A program made the translations under genes and the position numbers. From assembly GCF_965284335.1 (NCBI RefSeq), contig NZ_OZ260076.1: a stretch of 64,000 nucleotides of DNA. One strand, given 5' to 3'. Position 1 is the first letter of the stretch. Every line of letters starts with the position of its first letter. This stretch comes from Tabrizicola_A sp965284335 (GTDB lineage: Bacteria; Pseudomonadota; Alphaproteobacteria; Rhodobacterales; Rhodobacteraceae). The notes below the pieces were generated by a model. It searched no databases. It was not told the DNA's origin and saw only the letters and a program-made list of their open reading frames with translations. Positions 1 through 9,864 of this stretch are shown piece by piece.

Positions 1-711
1 GGCTTCTTCTCGCTTGAAATGAGCGCCGAACAGCTTGCCGCCCGTATCCTGTCCGAAGCCTCTGAGGTGCCGTCCGAACAAATTCGCCGGGGCGACATGA
101 CCGAAGGCGAGTTCCGCCGCTTTGTCGATGCCGCCAAGGCGCTGGAAAGCTGCCCCTTGTATATCGACGACACCCCCGCGCTGCCCATCAGTCAGGTCGC
201 TGCCCGCGCGCGGCGGTTGAAACGCACCCATGGCCTTGATGTCTTGATGATCGACTATCTCCAGCTTCTCAAAGGCTCCTCGTCGAAGGGCGACAACCGC
301 GTGCAGGAAGTGTCCGAAATCACCCAAGGGCTGAAGGCCATCGCCAAAGAGCTGAACATCCCCGTTATCGCGCTGTCGCAGCTCTCGCGTCAGGTCGAAA
401 GCCGCGAGGACAAGCGCCCCCAGCTGTCAGACCTGCGTGAATCCGGGTCTATCGAACAAGACGCCGATGTGGTGATGTTCGTCTACCGTGACGAATATTA
501 CAAAGAACGCGAAAAGCCCGGCGATCACGAGTTGGAGAAAATGGCCGCCTGGCAGGTCATCATGGAACAGGTGCATGGCAAGGCCGAGGTGATCATCGGC
601 AAGCAACGCCACGGGCCAATCGGGTCGGTTGAGCTGTCGTTCGAAGGCCGCTTCACGCGCTTTGGCAATCTGGTGCAAAACTATCAGGCCAATCGCGACG
701 TTGGGTTCTAA
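1..711 (+). CDS. dnaB: Replicative DNA helicase DnaB, C-terminal part (5' end cut by window)
   Basis: Ring helicase that unwinds DNA ahead of the replisome. The reading frame is open from base 1, so the gene begins outside the window; 236 residues remain, covering the second half of the RecA-like ATPase domain. Visible are the GFFSLEM segment at the very start, the Walker B-like run DVLMIDYLQLL (fragment residues about 80-90), a conserved SQLSRQVE segment and the RESGSIEQDADVV block that carries the arginine finger region. It ends with GKQRHGPIG, typical of the DnaB C-terminus. The next gene, alr, follows in the same direction after about 220 bases. Identification is secure; the N-terminal domain and start are not visible. 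Confidence 0.96.
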   Translation, partial: GFFSLEMSAEQLAARILSEASEVPSEQIRRGDMTEGEFRRFVDAAKALESCPLYIDDTPALPISQVAARARRLKRTHGLDVLMIDYLQLLKGSSSKGDNRVQEVSEITQGLKAIAKELNIPVIALSQLSRQVESREDKRPQLSDLRESGSIEQDADVVMFVYRDEYYKEREKPGDHELEKMAAWQVIMEQVHGKAEVIIGKQRHGPIGSVELSFEGRFTRFGNLVQNYQANRDVGF

Positions 712-735
712 GGCCGTTTCCCCACCCTCGCTCCG

Positions 736-849
736 CCTTCAATGTGGCCCAAATATCCCCGCCGGAGGCATCGCCATTGGCCACAACACCGCGCTTTTGG
801 CGCTCTGCCGTGGCAACGCCGCCGAGCGGGGGCTCGATGCCCCCCGAGG
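736..849 (+). repeat. Dispersed intergenic repeat, copy A, with G-rich hairpin
   Basis: Carries AATGTGGCCCAAATATCC at 741-758, followed by CCGCCGGAGG, then a hairpin (GGGGGC/GCCCCC) around 828-845. The same AATGTGGC-N-CAAATATCC core recurs at 32.4, 47.5 and 56.0 kb, with partial copies at 8.76 and 43.48 kb. It fills the dnaB-alr gap and lies upstream of alr. No ORF here has coding support: the reading frame upstream of the true alr start is repeat DNA read as protein. Confidence 0.7.
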
Positions 850-930
850 TGGCGCCGTATCGCGCCGACGGATGGGCGGTCGCAAAATTCCCCCTTGACC
901 CCACAGCCCCGCCTGTCAAAACCCAAGCCC

Positions 931-1980
931 ATGTCAACAGCGCATCTCACCATTGATCTTGACGCCATCGCCACCAATTGGCGCGCCCTTGACCGCGCGT
1001 CTGCCTCGGGCGTGCAAACTGCTGCGGTGGTCAAGGCTGATGCTTACGGCCTTGGCTCCAAACGCGTGGCGCAGGCGCTGGCACGGGCCGGGGCGCGGCG
1101 GTTTTTTGTCGCCGCCGCCGAGGAAGGTGCGGCCATCCGTCAAGCCTTGGGGCCGGGCCCACAGATCAACATTCTGTCGGGCCATATGGCGGGCGATACC
1201 GACATGATCGGCGATCTCGACCTGACGCCCATGCTCAACAGCCTTGAGCAGGTCACCCGCCATCTGGAATCGCTGCCCGGTCACGCCTTTGGCGTGCAGT
1301 TGAACACCGGCATGAACCGCTTGGGCATGGATGAGATGGAATGGGAGGCGGTCGCGCCCTATGTGCTTGACGCCGGACCTGAGCTTTTGATGTCGCATCT
1401 GGCCTGCGCCGATGAGCCGGACCATCCCTTGAATGAGGCACAGCTTGCCCGCTTTCATACCATGACCGATGGCACCGGCGTGCCACGCTCTTTTGCCGCG
1501 ACGGGCGGCATCATGATGGGGCCGCGCTATCACTTTGATCTGACGCGCCCCGGCATCGGCCTTTACGGTGGTCGCCCCTATGAGGGGGCGGCCCCTGTGG
1601 TCACCTTGTCGATCCCCATTGTCCAGACCCGCGAAATCGCCGCCGGGCAGCCGGTGGGCTATTCGTGTGCATGGGTGGCCGAGCAGCCCTCGGTCATTGC
1701 CACGCTGGCAGCAGGCTATGCCGACGGCTTGATGCGCACGCTGTCGAATGCCGCTGTCTTGTGGGATGGCGACACCCCCTGCCCGCTGGTTGGGCGGGTG
1801 TCGATGGACCTGATCACCGTGGACATCACCCATCTTCCCGAGATTCCGCGCTATCTGGATATTCTTGGCCCCCATCAGGGCGTCGATGATCTGGCCGATG
1901 CGGCGGGCACCATCGGCTATGAAATTCTGACCCATTTCGCACAACGCTATTCACGCCGTTATCTTGAGGGGCGGGCGTGA
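931..1980 (+). CDS. alr: Alanine racemase
   Basis: PLP enzyme that interconverts L- and D-alanine, supplying D-Ala for peptidoglycan. The start is placed at the ATG giving MSTAHLTIDLDAI, because the open frame upstream is repeat DNA; this gives 349 residues, normal for the family. The PLP-binding lysine is in AVVKADAYGLG (Lys35) and the second catalytic residue is probably the Tyr in VGYSCAW (about 244). GLYGGRP, LAAGYADG and RVSMDLITVD match the fold-type III racemase pattern. The stop overlaps the GTG start of mlaE (GTGA), so alr, mlaE and mlaF look like one transcript, which ties wall precursor supply to envelope lipid transport. Confidence 0.95.
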   Translation: MSTAHLTIDLDAIATNWRALDRASASGVQTAAVVKADAYGLGSKRVAQALARAGARRFFVAAAEEGAAIRQALGPGPQINILSGHMAGDTDMIGDLDLTPMLNSLEQVTRHLESLPGHAFGVQLNTGMNRLGMDEMEWEAVAPYVLDAGPELLMSHLACADEPDHPLNEAQLARFHTMTDGTGVPRSFAATGGIMMGPRYHFDLTRPGIGLYGGRPYEGAAPVVTLSIPIVQTREIAAGQPVGYSCAWVAEQPSVIATLAAGYADGLMRTLSNAAVLWDGDTPCPLVGRVSMDLITVDITHLPEIPRYLDILGPHQGVDDLADAAGTIGYEILTHFAQRYSRRYLEGRA

Positions 1981-2786
1981 CGGGGCACCCTGCCCCGAGC
2001 GGCCGCGCTTTGACGGCCGCTTTGGCCGCCTTGGGCCGTCCGGTGCTTCAGGCGCTGGCGGCCTTTGGTCGGGTGGGCGTTTATGCCGCCCAAACCATCA
2101 GCCACCTGCTGCGCCCGCCGTTTTACACGCGCGAGTTTCTATCGGCCCTTTTGCATGTGGGTTGGCTGTCTTTGCCCGTGGTGGGCCTGACCGCGATCTT
2201 CACCGGCGGGGCTTTGGCCTTGCAGATCTATGCCGGGGGAAGCCGCTTCAACGCCGAGGCCGTCGTGCCGCAGATCGTTGCCATTGGCATGGTGCGCGAA
2301 TTGGGGCCCGTGCTGGTGGGCCTGATGATCGCGGCGCGCGTCACCTCGTCTATCGCGGCCGAAATCGCCACGATGAAAGTGACCGAACAGATTGACGCCT
2401 TGGTAACTTTGTCCACCAACCCCATGAAATACCTGACAGTTCCGCGCGTTTTGGCCGGAACGCTGACCGTGCCTTTGCTGGTGGCGGTGGGCGATATCAT
2501 TGGCATTATGGGCGGGTTTTTGGTGGCCACCGGCCAGCTTGGGTTCAACAAGGCCGCCTATATCCAGACCACGATTGATTTTCTGGAACGCGCCGATGTG
2601 GTGTCGTCTTTGCTCAAAGGTGCAGTCTTTGGCTTTATCGCCACGCTGATTGGCTGCTATCATGGTATGGCCTCGGGGCGTGGGGCGATGGGGGTGGGCG
2701 GGGCCACGAAAACCGCTGTGGCGGCGGCCTCGATCCTGATTTTGGCCGCGAATTTCCTGCTGACATCGGTGTTGTTCTCGCCATGA
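1977..2786 (+). CDS. mlaE: MlaE-family ABC permease (phospholipid transport)
   Basis: Inner-membrane permease of the Mla/MCE system that moves phospholipids between inner and outer membrane. 269 residues, GTG start overlapping the alr stop. The family signature RELGPVLVGLMIAARV followed by SSIAAEIATMKVTEQIDAL lies near residues 105-140, with hydrophobic spans before it and at the C-terminus (ILILAANFLLTSVLF). It overlaps mlaF by ATGA, so permease and ATPase are translationally coupled. The substrate-binding MCE partner is not here but about 13 kb downstream (mlaD at 15.6-16.1 kb). Direction of lipid transport cannot be inferred from sequence. Confidence 0.92.
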   Translation: MTGHPAPSGRALTAALAALGRPVLQALAAFGRVGVYAAQTISHLLRPPFYTREFLSALLHVGWLSLPVVGLTAIFTGGALALQIYAGGSRFNAEAVVPQIVAIGMVRELGPVLVGLMIAARVTSSIAAEIATMKVTEQIDALVTLSTNPMKYLTVPRVLAGTLTVPLLVAVGDIIGIMGGFLVATGQLGFNKAAYIQTTIDFLERADVVSSLLKGAVFGFIATLIGCYHGMASGRGAMGVGGATKTAVAAASILILAANFLLTSVLFSP

Positions 2787-3529
2787 TCAAACTGACGCAT
2801 GTCACCAAATCCTTTGGCCCGAAACATGTCTTGCGCGGCATTGATCTGGAGATCGACAAAGGCCAGTCGCTGGTGGTGATCGGCGGGTCGGGCACCGGGA
2901 AATCGGTGCTTTTGAAATGCATTCTTGGCCTTGTGCGCCCCGATGGCGGGCTGATCACGCTGGATGGCCAAGATGTGCTTACCGCCGAGCGTGAGGCGTT
3001 TTTGGCCCGCTTTGGCATGTTGTTTCAAGGTGGCGCGCTGTTTGACAGCCTGAAAGTCTGGGAGAACGTGGCCTTCCGCCTGTTGCGCGGGCCGTTAAAG
3101 CGGCCAAAGGCCGAGGCGCGCGAGATTGCGATTGAAAAACTGCGCCGCGTGGGCCTCACGCCCGAAACCGCCGATCTTTTTCCGGCGGAACTGTCAGGCG
3201 GCATGCAAAAGCGCGTGGGCCTTGCCCGTGCCATCGCCGCCGAGCCTGAGATCATCTTTTTTGACGAACCAACCACCGGGCTTGATCCGATCATGGCCGG
3301 GGTGATCAACGATCTGATCCGCGAGATCGTGACGGAAATGGGCGCGACCGCCATCACCATCACCCATGACATGACCTCGGTGCGTGCGATTGCCGACCGG
3401 GTGGCGATGCTGCATGACGGGGTGATCCGCTGGACGGGCCCTGTGGCCGAGATGGACAGCACGCCCGACCCCTATGTGCAGCAGTTCATCCACGGCCGAC
3501 CGACCGGCCCGATCGCCGCGGTGCGCTAA
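2783..3529 (+). CDS. mlaF: MlaF-family ABC ATPase (phospholipid transport)
   Basis: Cytoplasmic ATPase powering the MlaE permease. 248 residues with Walker A GGSGTGKS (34-41), ABC signature LSGGM (137-141) immediately followed by QKRVGLARA, Walker B IIFFDEP (157-163) and the switch histidine in TITHDM. The LSGGMQKR form is characteristic of the MlaF/MCE ATPase family rather than sugar or amino acid importers. The ATG lies within the mlaE stop (ATGA). About 230 bases without a gene follow; that stretch has an isolated DnaA-box-like TTGTCCACA but nothing else recognisable. Confidence 0.93.
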   Translation: MIKLTHVTKSFGPKHVLRGIDLEIDKGQSLVVIGGSGTGKSVLLKCILGLVRPDGGLITLDGQDVLTAEREAFLARFGMLFQGGALFDSLKVWENVAFRLLRGPLKRPKAEAREIAIEKLRRVGLTPETADLFPAELSGGMQKRVGLARAIAAEPEIIFFDEPTTGLDPIMAGVINDLIREIVTEMGATAITITHDMTSVRAIADRVAMLHDGVIRWTGPVAEMDSTPDPYVQQFIHGRPTGPIAAVR

Positions 3530-3760
3530 GGACCGCCTCGGCGCGCCCTTTGCCGGATTCGCCCGCTTTGCCCGATTCTGGACCATGCGATCCCTGAGGT
3601 CGCCCATAGGTTGCATGACTGTTGACGCCGGCGAAACAACACCGGTTGTCCACAGGAATTTGTCCCGAGATTCCAAGACCCTGCCCCAATTTCGTTGCAA
3701 TTTTTCCTTAATTGGCGAATTTTCGATGCGGAGTTTGGGTTGCGTCAGGGTGTGTTTGAA

Positions 3761-4528
3761 ATGCGGTGGAAGATGGTTGAGCGGTTGCGCTTTGCGCAGG
3801 CGGCCCTGAATTCGGTGTCTCTCGGCCTGATCTTGATGATCACTCTTGGGCTGGTGATTGCCAGCGTTTTGGCAGCTTTTGGGGTGATCCCTTGGCCCCA
3901 GATCGCGCTGTTTTTTGGGGGCCAAGCCTTGGCGCAGGCAGGCATGTGGCTGCAACTGGGGCTGACAGGGTTGATGCTGTTGATGCTGTCCTATTTGCCC
4001 GCAAATCTGCGCATCGCCCGGTTGGAGCGCAGCCATCGCAGCTTTGCCATCGGGATGCAGGATGTGGCGCGCGCCTATGCCCATGCCCATGCCGCCGACC
4101 GCAAGGGGGTCTTTGGCCTGTCATCGGAATTCGAAGGGATGAAGGCGCGGATGCAGCACCTGCGCCAGCATCCCGACCTGCGCGATCTGGAGCCGGAACT
4201 CTTGCAACTTGCGGCCCAAATGAGCTTTGAGACGCGTGAGTTGGCGCAGACCTATTCCGATGACAAAGTGGCCCGCGCAAAGGACTTTTTGCGCCAGCGT
4301 CAACATGAAGTGCAGGCGCTGAGCGACCGTCTGGCCGCCGCCCGCACCACCTGCGACGAGCTGCGCCGTTGGTTGCTGGATGTTGAGGCTGAAGAGCGCG
4401 CAGCCCAGACCCAGATCAAACGGCTAGAGGCCGATTTGCGGGAAATCCTGCCCACCTTGGGCTATGATTTCGATCTGGAAGAGCATCGTGACCAGAACGT
4501 GGTGCAATTGCCCAAACCGGGCAAATAG
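3761..4528 (+). CDS. Two-TM protein with long cytoplasmic coiled coil, function unknown
   Basis: 255 residues from the ATG giving MRWKMVERLRFAQ; an earlier ATG at 3695 lacks a Shine-Dalgarno-like sequence, so this start is preferred but not certain. Two hydrophobic helices (roughly residues 18-45 and 50-80) are followed by a charged helical region of about 170 residues rich in Glu, Arg, Leu and Gln, with heptad-like spacing and likely coiled coil. The tail ends in VVQLPKPGK. I recognise no catalytic motif. It resembles proteins labelled 'DNA repair protein' in some Rhodobacterales annotations, but nothing in the sequence supports that label. It precedes the pqiA-like and radA genes on the same strand. 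Confidence 0.72.
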   Translation: MRWKMVERLRFAQAALNSVSLGLILMITLGLVIASVLAAFGVIPWPQIALFFGGQALAQAGMWLQLGLTGLMLLMLSYLPANLRIARLERSHRSFAIGMQDVARAYAHAHAADRKGVFGLSSEFEGMKARMQHLRQHPDLRDLEPELLQLAAQMSFETRELAQTYSDDKVARAKDFLRQRQHEVQALSDRLAAARTTCDELRRWLLDVEAEERAAQTQIKRLEADLREILPTLGYDFDLEEHRDQNVVQLPKPGK

Positions 4529-4570
4529 GCCCGGCTTGACATTACGGCCTGTGCGGGGCGAGGTCGGGGG

Positions 4571-5008
4571 ATGAAATACCTCAACCTGTGCCTTTTGGTC
4601 CTTTTTCCCATCGCGTGGTTTGCCCCGCTGATGCGGGCTGCGGTCTTGCCGATATTCGGCATGGATGAAATCTCGGTCATCACCGGGTTGCAGGCGCTTT
4701 GGGCGACCGATGTGGTCTTGGCGCTGGTGGTGACCTTTCTGGCGGTCTTTGCCCCCATGGCCAAGGTGGCGGGTGTGGCGCTGGTGGATTTCGGGCTTTT
4801 GGCGCCGCGCGTGATGCCGGTTTTGCAGGTGATGGGCAAGCTGGCGATGGCGGATGTGTTTTTGCTGGCGATCTATATCGTGCTGATCAAGGGCGCGGGT
4901 CTGGTGACCGTCGAAACGGCGTGGGGGCTTTATCTCTTCACCGGCTGCATTCTGGCATCAATCGCGCTGTCGCATCGCCCAAGCCGCAGCGCGGCTCATC
5001 GGGCCTGA
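4571..5008 (+). CDS. Paraquat-inducible protein A (PqiA)-like membrane protein
   Basis: 145 residues with four hydrophobic helices: LCLLVLFPIAWFAPL, VVLALVVTFLAVFAPMAKV, the GKLAMADVFLLAIYIVLIK segment and LYLFTGCILASIAL. The 'GK-x-x-MADVFLLA' stretch is the family hallmark of PqiA cytochrome-like membrane domains, here present as a single compact domain rather than the fused double domain of enterobacterial PqiA. PqiA proteins work beside MCE lipid-transport proteins, so its position close to mlaEF is suggestive, though it is not in their operon. It sits 76 bases before radA. Confidence 0.7.
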   Translation: MKYLNLCLLVLFPIAWFAPLMRAAVLPIFGMDEISVITGLQALWATDVVLALVVTFLAVFAPMAKVAGVALVDFGLLAPRVMPVLQVMGKLAMADVFLLAIYIVLIKGAGLVTVETAWGLYLFTGCILASIALSHRPSRSAAHRA

Positions 5009-5084
5009 CGGCACTCTTCGCGCGCGCCCACGACGAATGCCCGCAAGGGCTTGAGGAGTTGGCCGTTTCAAGGCAACAAGAGCC

Positions 5085-6443
<1,359 letters not shown>

Positions 6444-6461
6444 CGCGCAAAGGAGTGTTGT

Positions 6462-7106
6462 ATGGAAGGTTTTACCCTGATCGACGGCGTGGTCGCCTTG
6501 GTGATCGTGCTGTCCGCGATCCTTGCCTATTCGCGCGGCTTCGTGCGCGAGGCCATGGCCATAGCAGGTTGGGTGGGGGCCGCGATTTTGGCCTTTTTGT
6601 TTGCCGAAACTGCGCAGCCCTTGGTCAAGGAAATTCCGGTGATCGGGGATTTTCTGCGCGACAGCTGTGAATTGTCGATCATCGTGGCCTTTGGGGCCGT
6701 TTTGGCGGTGGGCTTGATTTTGGCCTCGCTCTTCACGCCCTTGTTTTCCTCGATCATCCAGCGCTCGGCGCTTGGTGGGATCGATCAAGGGTTGGGCTTT
6801 GTGTTCGGCGTCTTGCGCGGGATCGTTTTGGTCGGGGTGGCGCTGCTCGTCTATGATCGGGCGGTGGCGGCCAATACGGTGCCGATGGTCGACGACTCGC
6901 GCTCGGCCAAGATTTTTGCCTCTTTTCAAGCCAATATTGATGCGGCGGTGCCAGATGATGCGCCGGGCTGGATCTTGTCGCGCTATAACACCCTGACCAA
7001 GGCCTGCGCCGAACCCGGCGAAGAGACCGATGCGGCCGCAGCGCCCGAGGCAGCCACACCCGAAACCGGTGGCGCGGCCCCAACCGAAGCTGCGCCCTCA
7101 AACTGA
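6462..7106 (+). CDS. cvpA: CvpA family membrane protein
   Basis: Inner-membrane protein of the colicin V production family, historically linked to purF. 214 residues preceded by a textbook AAGGAG six bases before the ATG. Four hydrophobic helices occupy roughly residues 6-26, 30-48, 64-90 and 100-125; the family glycine pattern is visible in RGFVREAMAIAGWVGAAI and SALGGIDQGLGFVFGVLRG. The last 45 residues are an Ala/Pro/Thr/Glu-rich tail, probably disordered. A GC-rich hairpin overlaps its stop codon, and purF starts about 100 bases downstream. The molecular function is not settled for this family. Confidence 0.88.
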   Translation: MEGFTLIDGVVALVIVLSAILAYSRGFVREAMAIAGWVGAAILAFLFAETAQPLVKEIPVIGDFLRDSCELSIIVAFGAVLAVGLILASLFTPLFSSIIQRSALGGIDQGLGFVFGVLRGIVLVGVALLVYDRAVAANTVPMVDDSRSAKIFASFQANIDAAVPDDAPGWILSRYNTLTKACAEPGEETDAAAAPEAATPETGGAAPTEAAPSN

Positions 7107-7112
7107 GGGCGC
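7092..7112 (+). terminator. Hairpin across the cvpA stop codon
   Basis: GCGCCCTC (7092-7099) pairs perfectly with GAGGGCGC (7105-7112) around a 5-base loop that holds the start of the TGA stop. There is no T-run after it, so it could be an attenuating or mRNA-stabilising hairpin between cvpA and purF rather than a full terminator. A second short hairpin, CCGAC-AGGCT-GTCGG, follows at 7119-7133. Confidence 0.35.
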
Positions 7113-7203
7113 GGCAAACCGACAGGCTGTCGGCTTTGGGGGTGACAGCGCGGCGCATTCCGCCTAAACGGAAGCCAGCCCATCCACAGGATTCGGAGAG
7201 CCC

Positions 7204-8691
7204 ATGCGCCGCTTCCCCGCCCACCCGTTTTCCCCGGTTGACGACCCCGAGTTTGACGGGGACAAGCTGAAAGAAGAATGCGGGATTTTCGGCGTGGTCG
7301 GGGTGAATGACGCCGCCAATTTCGTCGCTCTTGGCCTGCATGCCTTGCAACATCGCGGGCAAGAGGCGGGCGGAATTGTCGCCCATGACCCGCAGGCCGG
7401 GTTCAACTCGGCCCGCCGCTTTGGCTATGTGCGCGACAATTTCACCAAGGCCGAGGTGATGAAAGACCTGCCCGGCCCCTTGGCCATTGGCCATGTGCGC
7501 TATTCCACCGCCGGATCGAAAGGCGCGACCGCGATCCGCGACGTGCAGCCCTTCTTTGGCGAATTTTCCATGGGCGGCGCGGCCATTGCCCATAACGGCA
7601 ACCTGACCAATGCCGCCGCCCTGCGCCGCGAATTGGTAGAGCGCGGGTCGATCTTTCAATCCTCCTCTGACAGCGAATGCATCATCCATTTGATGGCGCG
7701 TTCGATCCAGAAAACCATTGCCGAGCGCATCAAAGACGCCCTGCGCCGCGTCGAAGGCGCGTTTTCCATCGTGGCCATGACCCGGACAAAGCTGATCGGC
7801 GTGCGCGACCCCTTGGGCGTGCGCCCCTTGGTTCTGGGCCGTTTGGGTGACAACGCTTGGGCCTTGTCCTCAGAAACCTGCGCTTTGGACATCATCGGCG
7901 CCGAATTCGTCCGCGAAATCGAGCCGGGCGAAATGGTGGTGATCGAAGATGGCAAGATCATCTCGACCCGTCCCTTTGCCCCTGCGGCCAGCCGCTTTTG
8001 CCTGTTTGAGCATGTCTATTTCAGTCGCCCCGACAGCATCATTGGCGGCCAGTCAGTTTATGAAACCCGCCGTCAGATTGGGGTGGAACTGGCGCGCGAG
8101 GCCCCGGTTGAGGCCGATCTGGTCTGCCCGGTGCCCGACTCTGGCACGCCCGCGGCCATTGGCTACAGCTTTGAAAGCGGAATTCCCTATGGCATGGGCA
8201 TCATCCGCAACCAATACATGGGCCGCACCTTTATTGAACCCACCGAACAGATCCGCAACATGGGTGTGAGGCTCAAGCTGAACGTCAACCGCGCGCTGAT
8301 CAAGGGCAAGCGGGTGATCTTGGTCGACGATTCGGTGGTGCGTGGCACGACCAGCCGCAAGATCAAGGATATGATCCTTGATGCAGGTGCGGCCGAGGTG
8401 CATTTTCGCATCGCATCGCCGCCCACCGCATGGCCCTGCTTTTACGGTGTCGACACGCCCGAACGCGCCAAACTCTTGGCCGCAACGATGACCGAAGACG
8501 AGATGCGCGACTGGATCGGCGTCAACAGCCTCAAATTCATCTCACTGGATGGGCTTTACCGCGCGGCGGGCGAAGCGGCGGGCCGTGATCCCAAGGCCCC
8601 GAAGTTCTGCGACGCCTGTTTCTCGGGGGACTATCCCGTGGCACCCTCGGACAAGATCGAGGAAGGCTTTCAAATGAAGGCCGCCGAATAA
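7204..8691 (+). CDS. purF: Amidophosphoribosyltransferase (propeptide, Fe-S type)
   Basis: First committed step of purine synthesis: PRPP plus glutamine gives phosphoribosylamine. 495 residues. The N-terminal nucleophile is Cys26 in KEECGIFG, so a 25-residue propeptide must be removed. The phosphoribosyltransferase motif VILVDDSVVRGTTS is at 371-384. Cys266 (RFCLFEH), Cys412 (PCFYGVD), Cys469 and Cys472 (FCDACFSG) match the four cysteines that hold a 4Fe-4S cluster in the Bacillus-type enzyme, unlike the E. coli enzyme, which has neither cluster nor propeptide. GGAG lies 7-10 bases before the ATG. Confidence 0.97.
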   Translation: MRRFPAHPFSPVDDPEFDGDKLKEECGIFGVVGVNDAANFVALGLHALQHRGQEAGGIVAHDPQAGFNSARRFGYVRDNFTKAEVMKDLPGPLAIGHVRYSTAGSKGATAIRDVQPFFGEFSMGGAAIAHNGNLTNAAALRRELVERGSIFQSSSDSECIIHLMARSIQKTIAERIKDALRRVEGAFSIVAMTRTKLIGVRDPLGVRPLVLGRLGDNAWALSSETCALDIIGAEFVREIEPGEMVVIEDGKIISTRPFAPAASRFCLFEHVYFSRPDSIIGGQSVYETRRQIGVELAREAPVEADLVCPVPDSGTPAAIGYSFESGIPYGMGIIRNQYMGRTFIEPTEQIRNMGVRLKLNVNRALIKGKRVILVDDSVVRGTTSRKIKDMILDAGAAEVHFRIASPPTAWPCFYGVDTPERAKLLAATMTEDEMRDWIGVNSLKFISLDGLYRAAGEAAGRDPKAPKFCDACFSGDYPVAPSDKIEEGFQMKAAE

Positions 8692-8756
8692 GACAAAACC
8701 GGCGGGGGGCTTGCGGCCAAGGGTCGCTGAAACGCCCCTTGCCCGTTCATCTGTTC

Positions 8757-8780
8757 TCAAATATCCCCGCCGGAGGCTTC
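8757..8780 (+). repeat. Dispersed intergenic repeat, copy B (partial)
   Basis: TCAAATATCCCCGCCGGAGG here matches the second half of copy A (CAAATATCC then CCGCCGGAGG), but lacks the AATGTGG part and the hairpin. It lies 23 bases before the SDR gene and may provide part of its 5' leader; the GGAGG could be mistaken for a ribosome site but is too far from the ATG. Confidence 0.6.
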
Positions 8781-8802
8781 AACGCCCATCGCGGAGACCC
8801 AC

Positions 8803-9459
8803 ATGACCAGAAAACTTGCCCTCATCACAGGAGCCTCGCGCGGGCTTGGCGCGGCGATGGCCGAACATCTGGCGCAAAAGGGCTGGGATGTGGTGGCCGT
8901 GGCCCGCACTGTGGGCGCGCTCGAAGAATTGGATGACCGCGTCAAGGCGCTGGGGCTGCCGGGCGCTGGCAACCTGACCCTCGCGCCGATGGACGTGACC
9001 AACGAAGACGCCATGCGCCACCTGTGCCGGTCGATCTATGACCGCTGGGGTGGGGCGCAGCTGTGGGTGCATCCGGCGGTGCATGTCGCGCCCCTTTCGC
9101 CTGCGGGGTCGCTGGACATGAAGGATTGGGACAAGTCGATTGCCACCAATCTTCGCGCCACGGGCAGCCTGATCCCGCTGATCGAACCTTTGCTGATCGA
9201 AGGCCAAGGCACGGCGCTGTTCTTGAACGATCTGCGCGGCGGCGAGAAGTTTTTTGGCGCCTATGGTGCGACCAAGGCGGCGCAGATCGCGCTTGCGCAA
9301 AGTTGGCAGTTGGAAACCGCCAAACACGGCCCCCGCGTGGTGATCGCCACCCCGGGCCCGATGCCCACAGCCACCCGCGCGCGGTTCTTCCCCGGCGAAG
9401 ACCGCAAGCCCCTGATTGACCCAAAGGTTGAGGCGGCGCGGATCCTGGACGCGCTTTAA
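8803..9459 (+). CDS. Atypical short-chain dehydrogenase/reductase
   Basis: 218 residues with a Rossmann fold. The cofactor motif TGASRGLG is at residues 9-16, with a basic residue in ART (35) that would suit NADP. The Tyr-x-x-x-Lys pair is Tyr154/Lys158 in YGATK. The serine normally 12-14 residues before the tyrosine is missing: the segment reads LFLNDLRGGEKFFGAY, with Asn142/Asp143 there. The usual NNAG motif is also replaced (WVHPAVH). It may therefore catalyse a different reaction, or mainly bind nucleotide. It stands alone between purF and a small unknown gene; the substrate is unknown. Confidence 0.82.
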   Translation: MTRKLALITGASRGLGAAMAEHLAQKGWDVVAVARTVGALEELDDRVKALGLPGAGNLTLAPMDVTNEDAMRHLCRSIYDRWGGAQLWVHPAVHVAPLSPAGSLDMKDWDKSIATNLRATGSLIPLIEPLLIEGQGTALFLNDLRGGEKFFGAYGATKAAQIALAQSWQLETAKHGPRVVIATPGPMPTATRARFFPGEDRKPLIDPKVEAARILDAL

Positions 9460-9567
9460 GGCGCAACCCGACAACCGTTAAGGTTTTTCGCATCTTTTGC
9501 GTGAAGCGTCTGCGCCTTTTTGCTAGGCTTGCCGCTGGGGGCGTTCATGTGGATATAAGGTGCAGAT

Positions 9568-9834
9568 ATGACCATCTCGTCCGCCATGACGGTTGCCGCC
9601 GTGCAGCCCGTTCATAACCCCGGCCCGCCGCAGGCCCATATCCTGCGCGAGCCGCCCTTGCTCGGCCCGGCCAAGGCCGACAACCGCCCGGTTCAAACCG
9701 AAATTTTGCCAACACAACCGGTCGCCATGCCGCCCGTCGTCACCGCGCTAACCGCTGATTTTGAGGCTGGCCGCGCCGCGGCTGAGGCTGCGCGCGCCGC
9801 CTATCTGGCCGAACGGCGGCAGTCTCAAGGATAA
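9568..9834 (+). CDS. Small proline/alanine-rich protein, function unknown
   Basis: 88 residues. AAGGTG lies 6-11 bases before the ATG. The first half is rich in proline and lacks regular structure (for example HNPGPPQ); the second half is an alanine-rich helix (DFEAGRAAAEAARAAYLAERR). No signal peptide, membrane span or recognised motif. GC-rich codon use matches the neighbours, and a bidirectional terminator follows directly, both supporting a real gene. It is convergent with preA. Confidence 0.55.
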   Translation: MTISSAMTVAAVQPVHNPGPPQAHILREPPLLGPAKADNRPVQTEILPTQPVAMPPVVTALTADFEAGRAAAEAARAAYLAERRQSQG

Positions 9835-9855
9835 GGGCGGGCACCTGGCCCGCCC
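9835..9855. terminator. Bidirectional terminator between the small gene and preA
   Basis: GGGCGGGC (9835-9842) and GCCCGCCC (9848-9855) form a perfect 8-bp stem with a 5-base loop, immediately after the stop of the 9568-9834 gene and 9 bases past the preA stop on the other strand. T-rich tails are weak on both sides. Confidence 0.6.
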
Positions 9856-9864
9856 TCCCCGATC

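Noticed and set aside
3647..3655. TTGTCCACA, similar to a DnaA box
   Set aside because: Single site, eight of nine matches, no cluster, no AT-rich unwinding element and no origin-linked genes.
9460..9567. Possible riboswitch or small RNA before the 88-residue gene
   Set aside because: Only 108 bases, no stable long hairpin or known motif seen.
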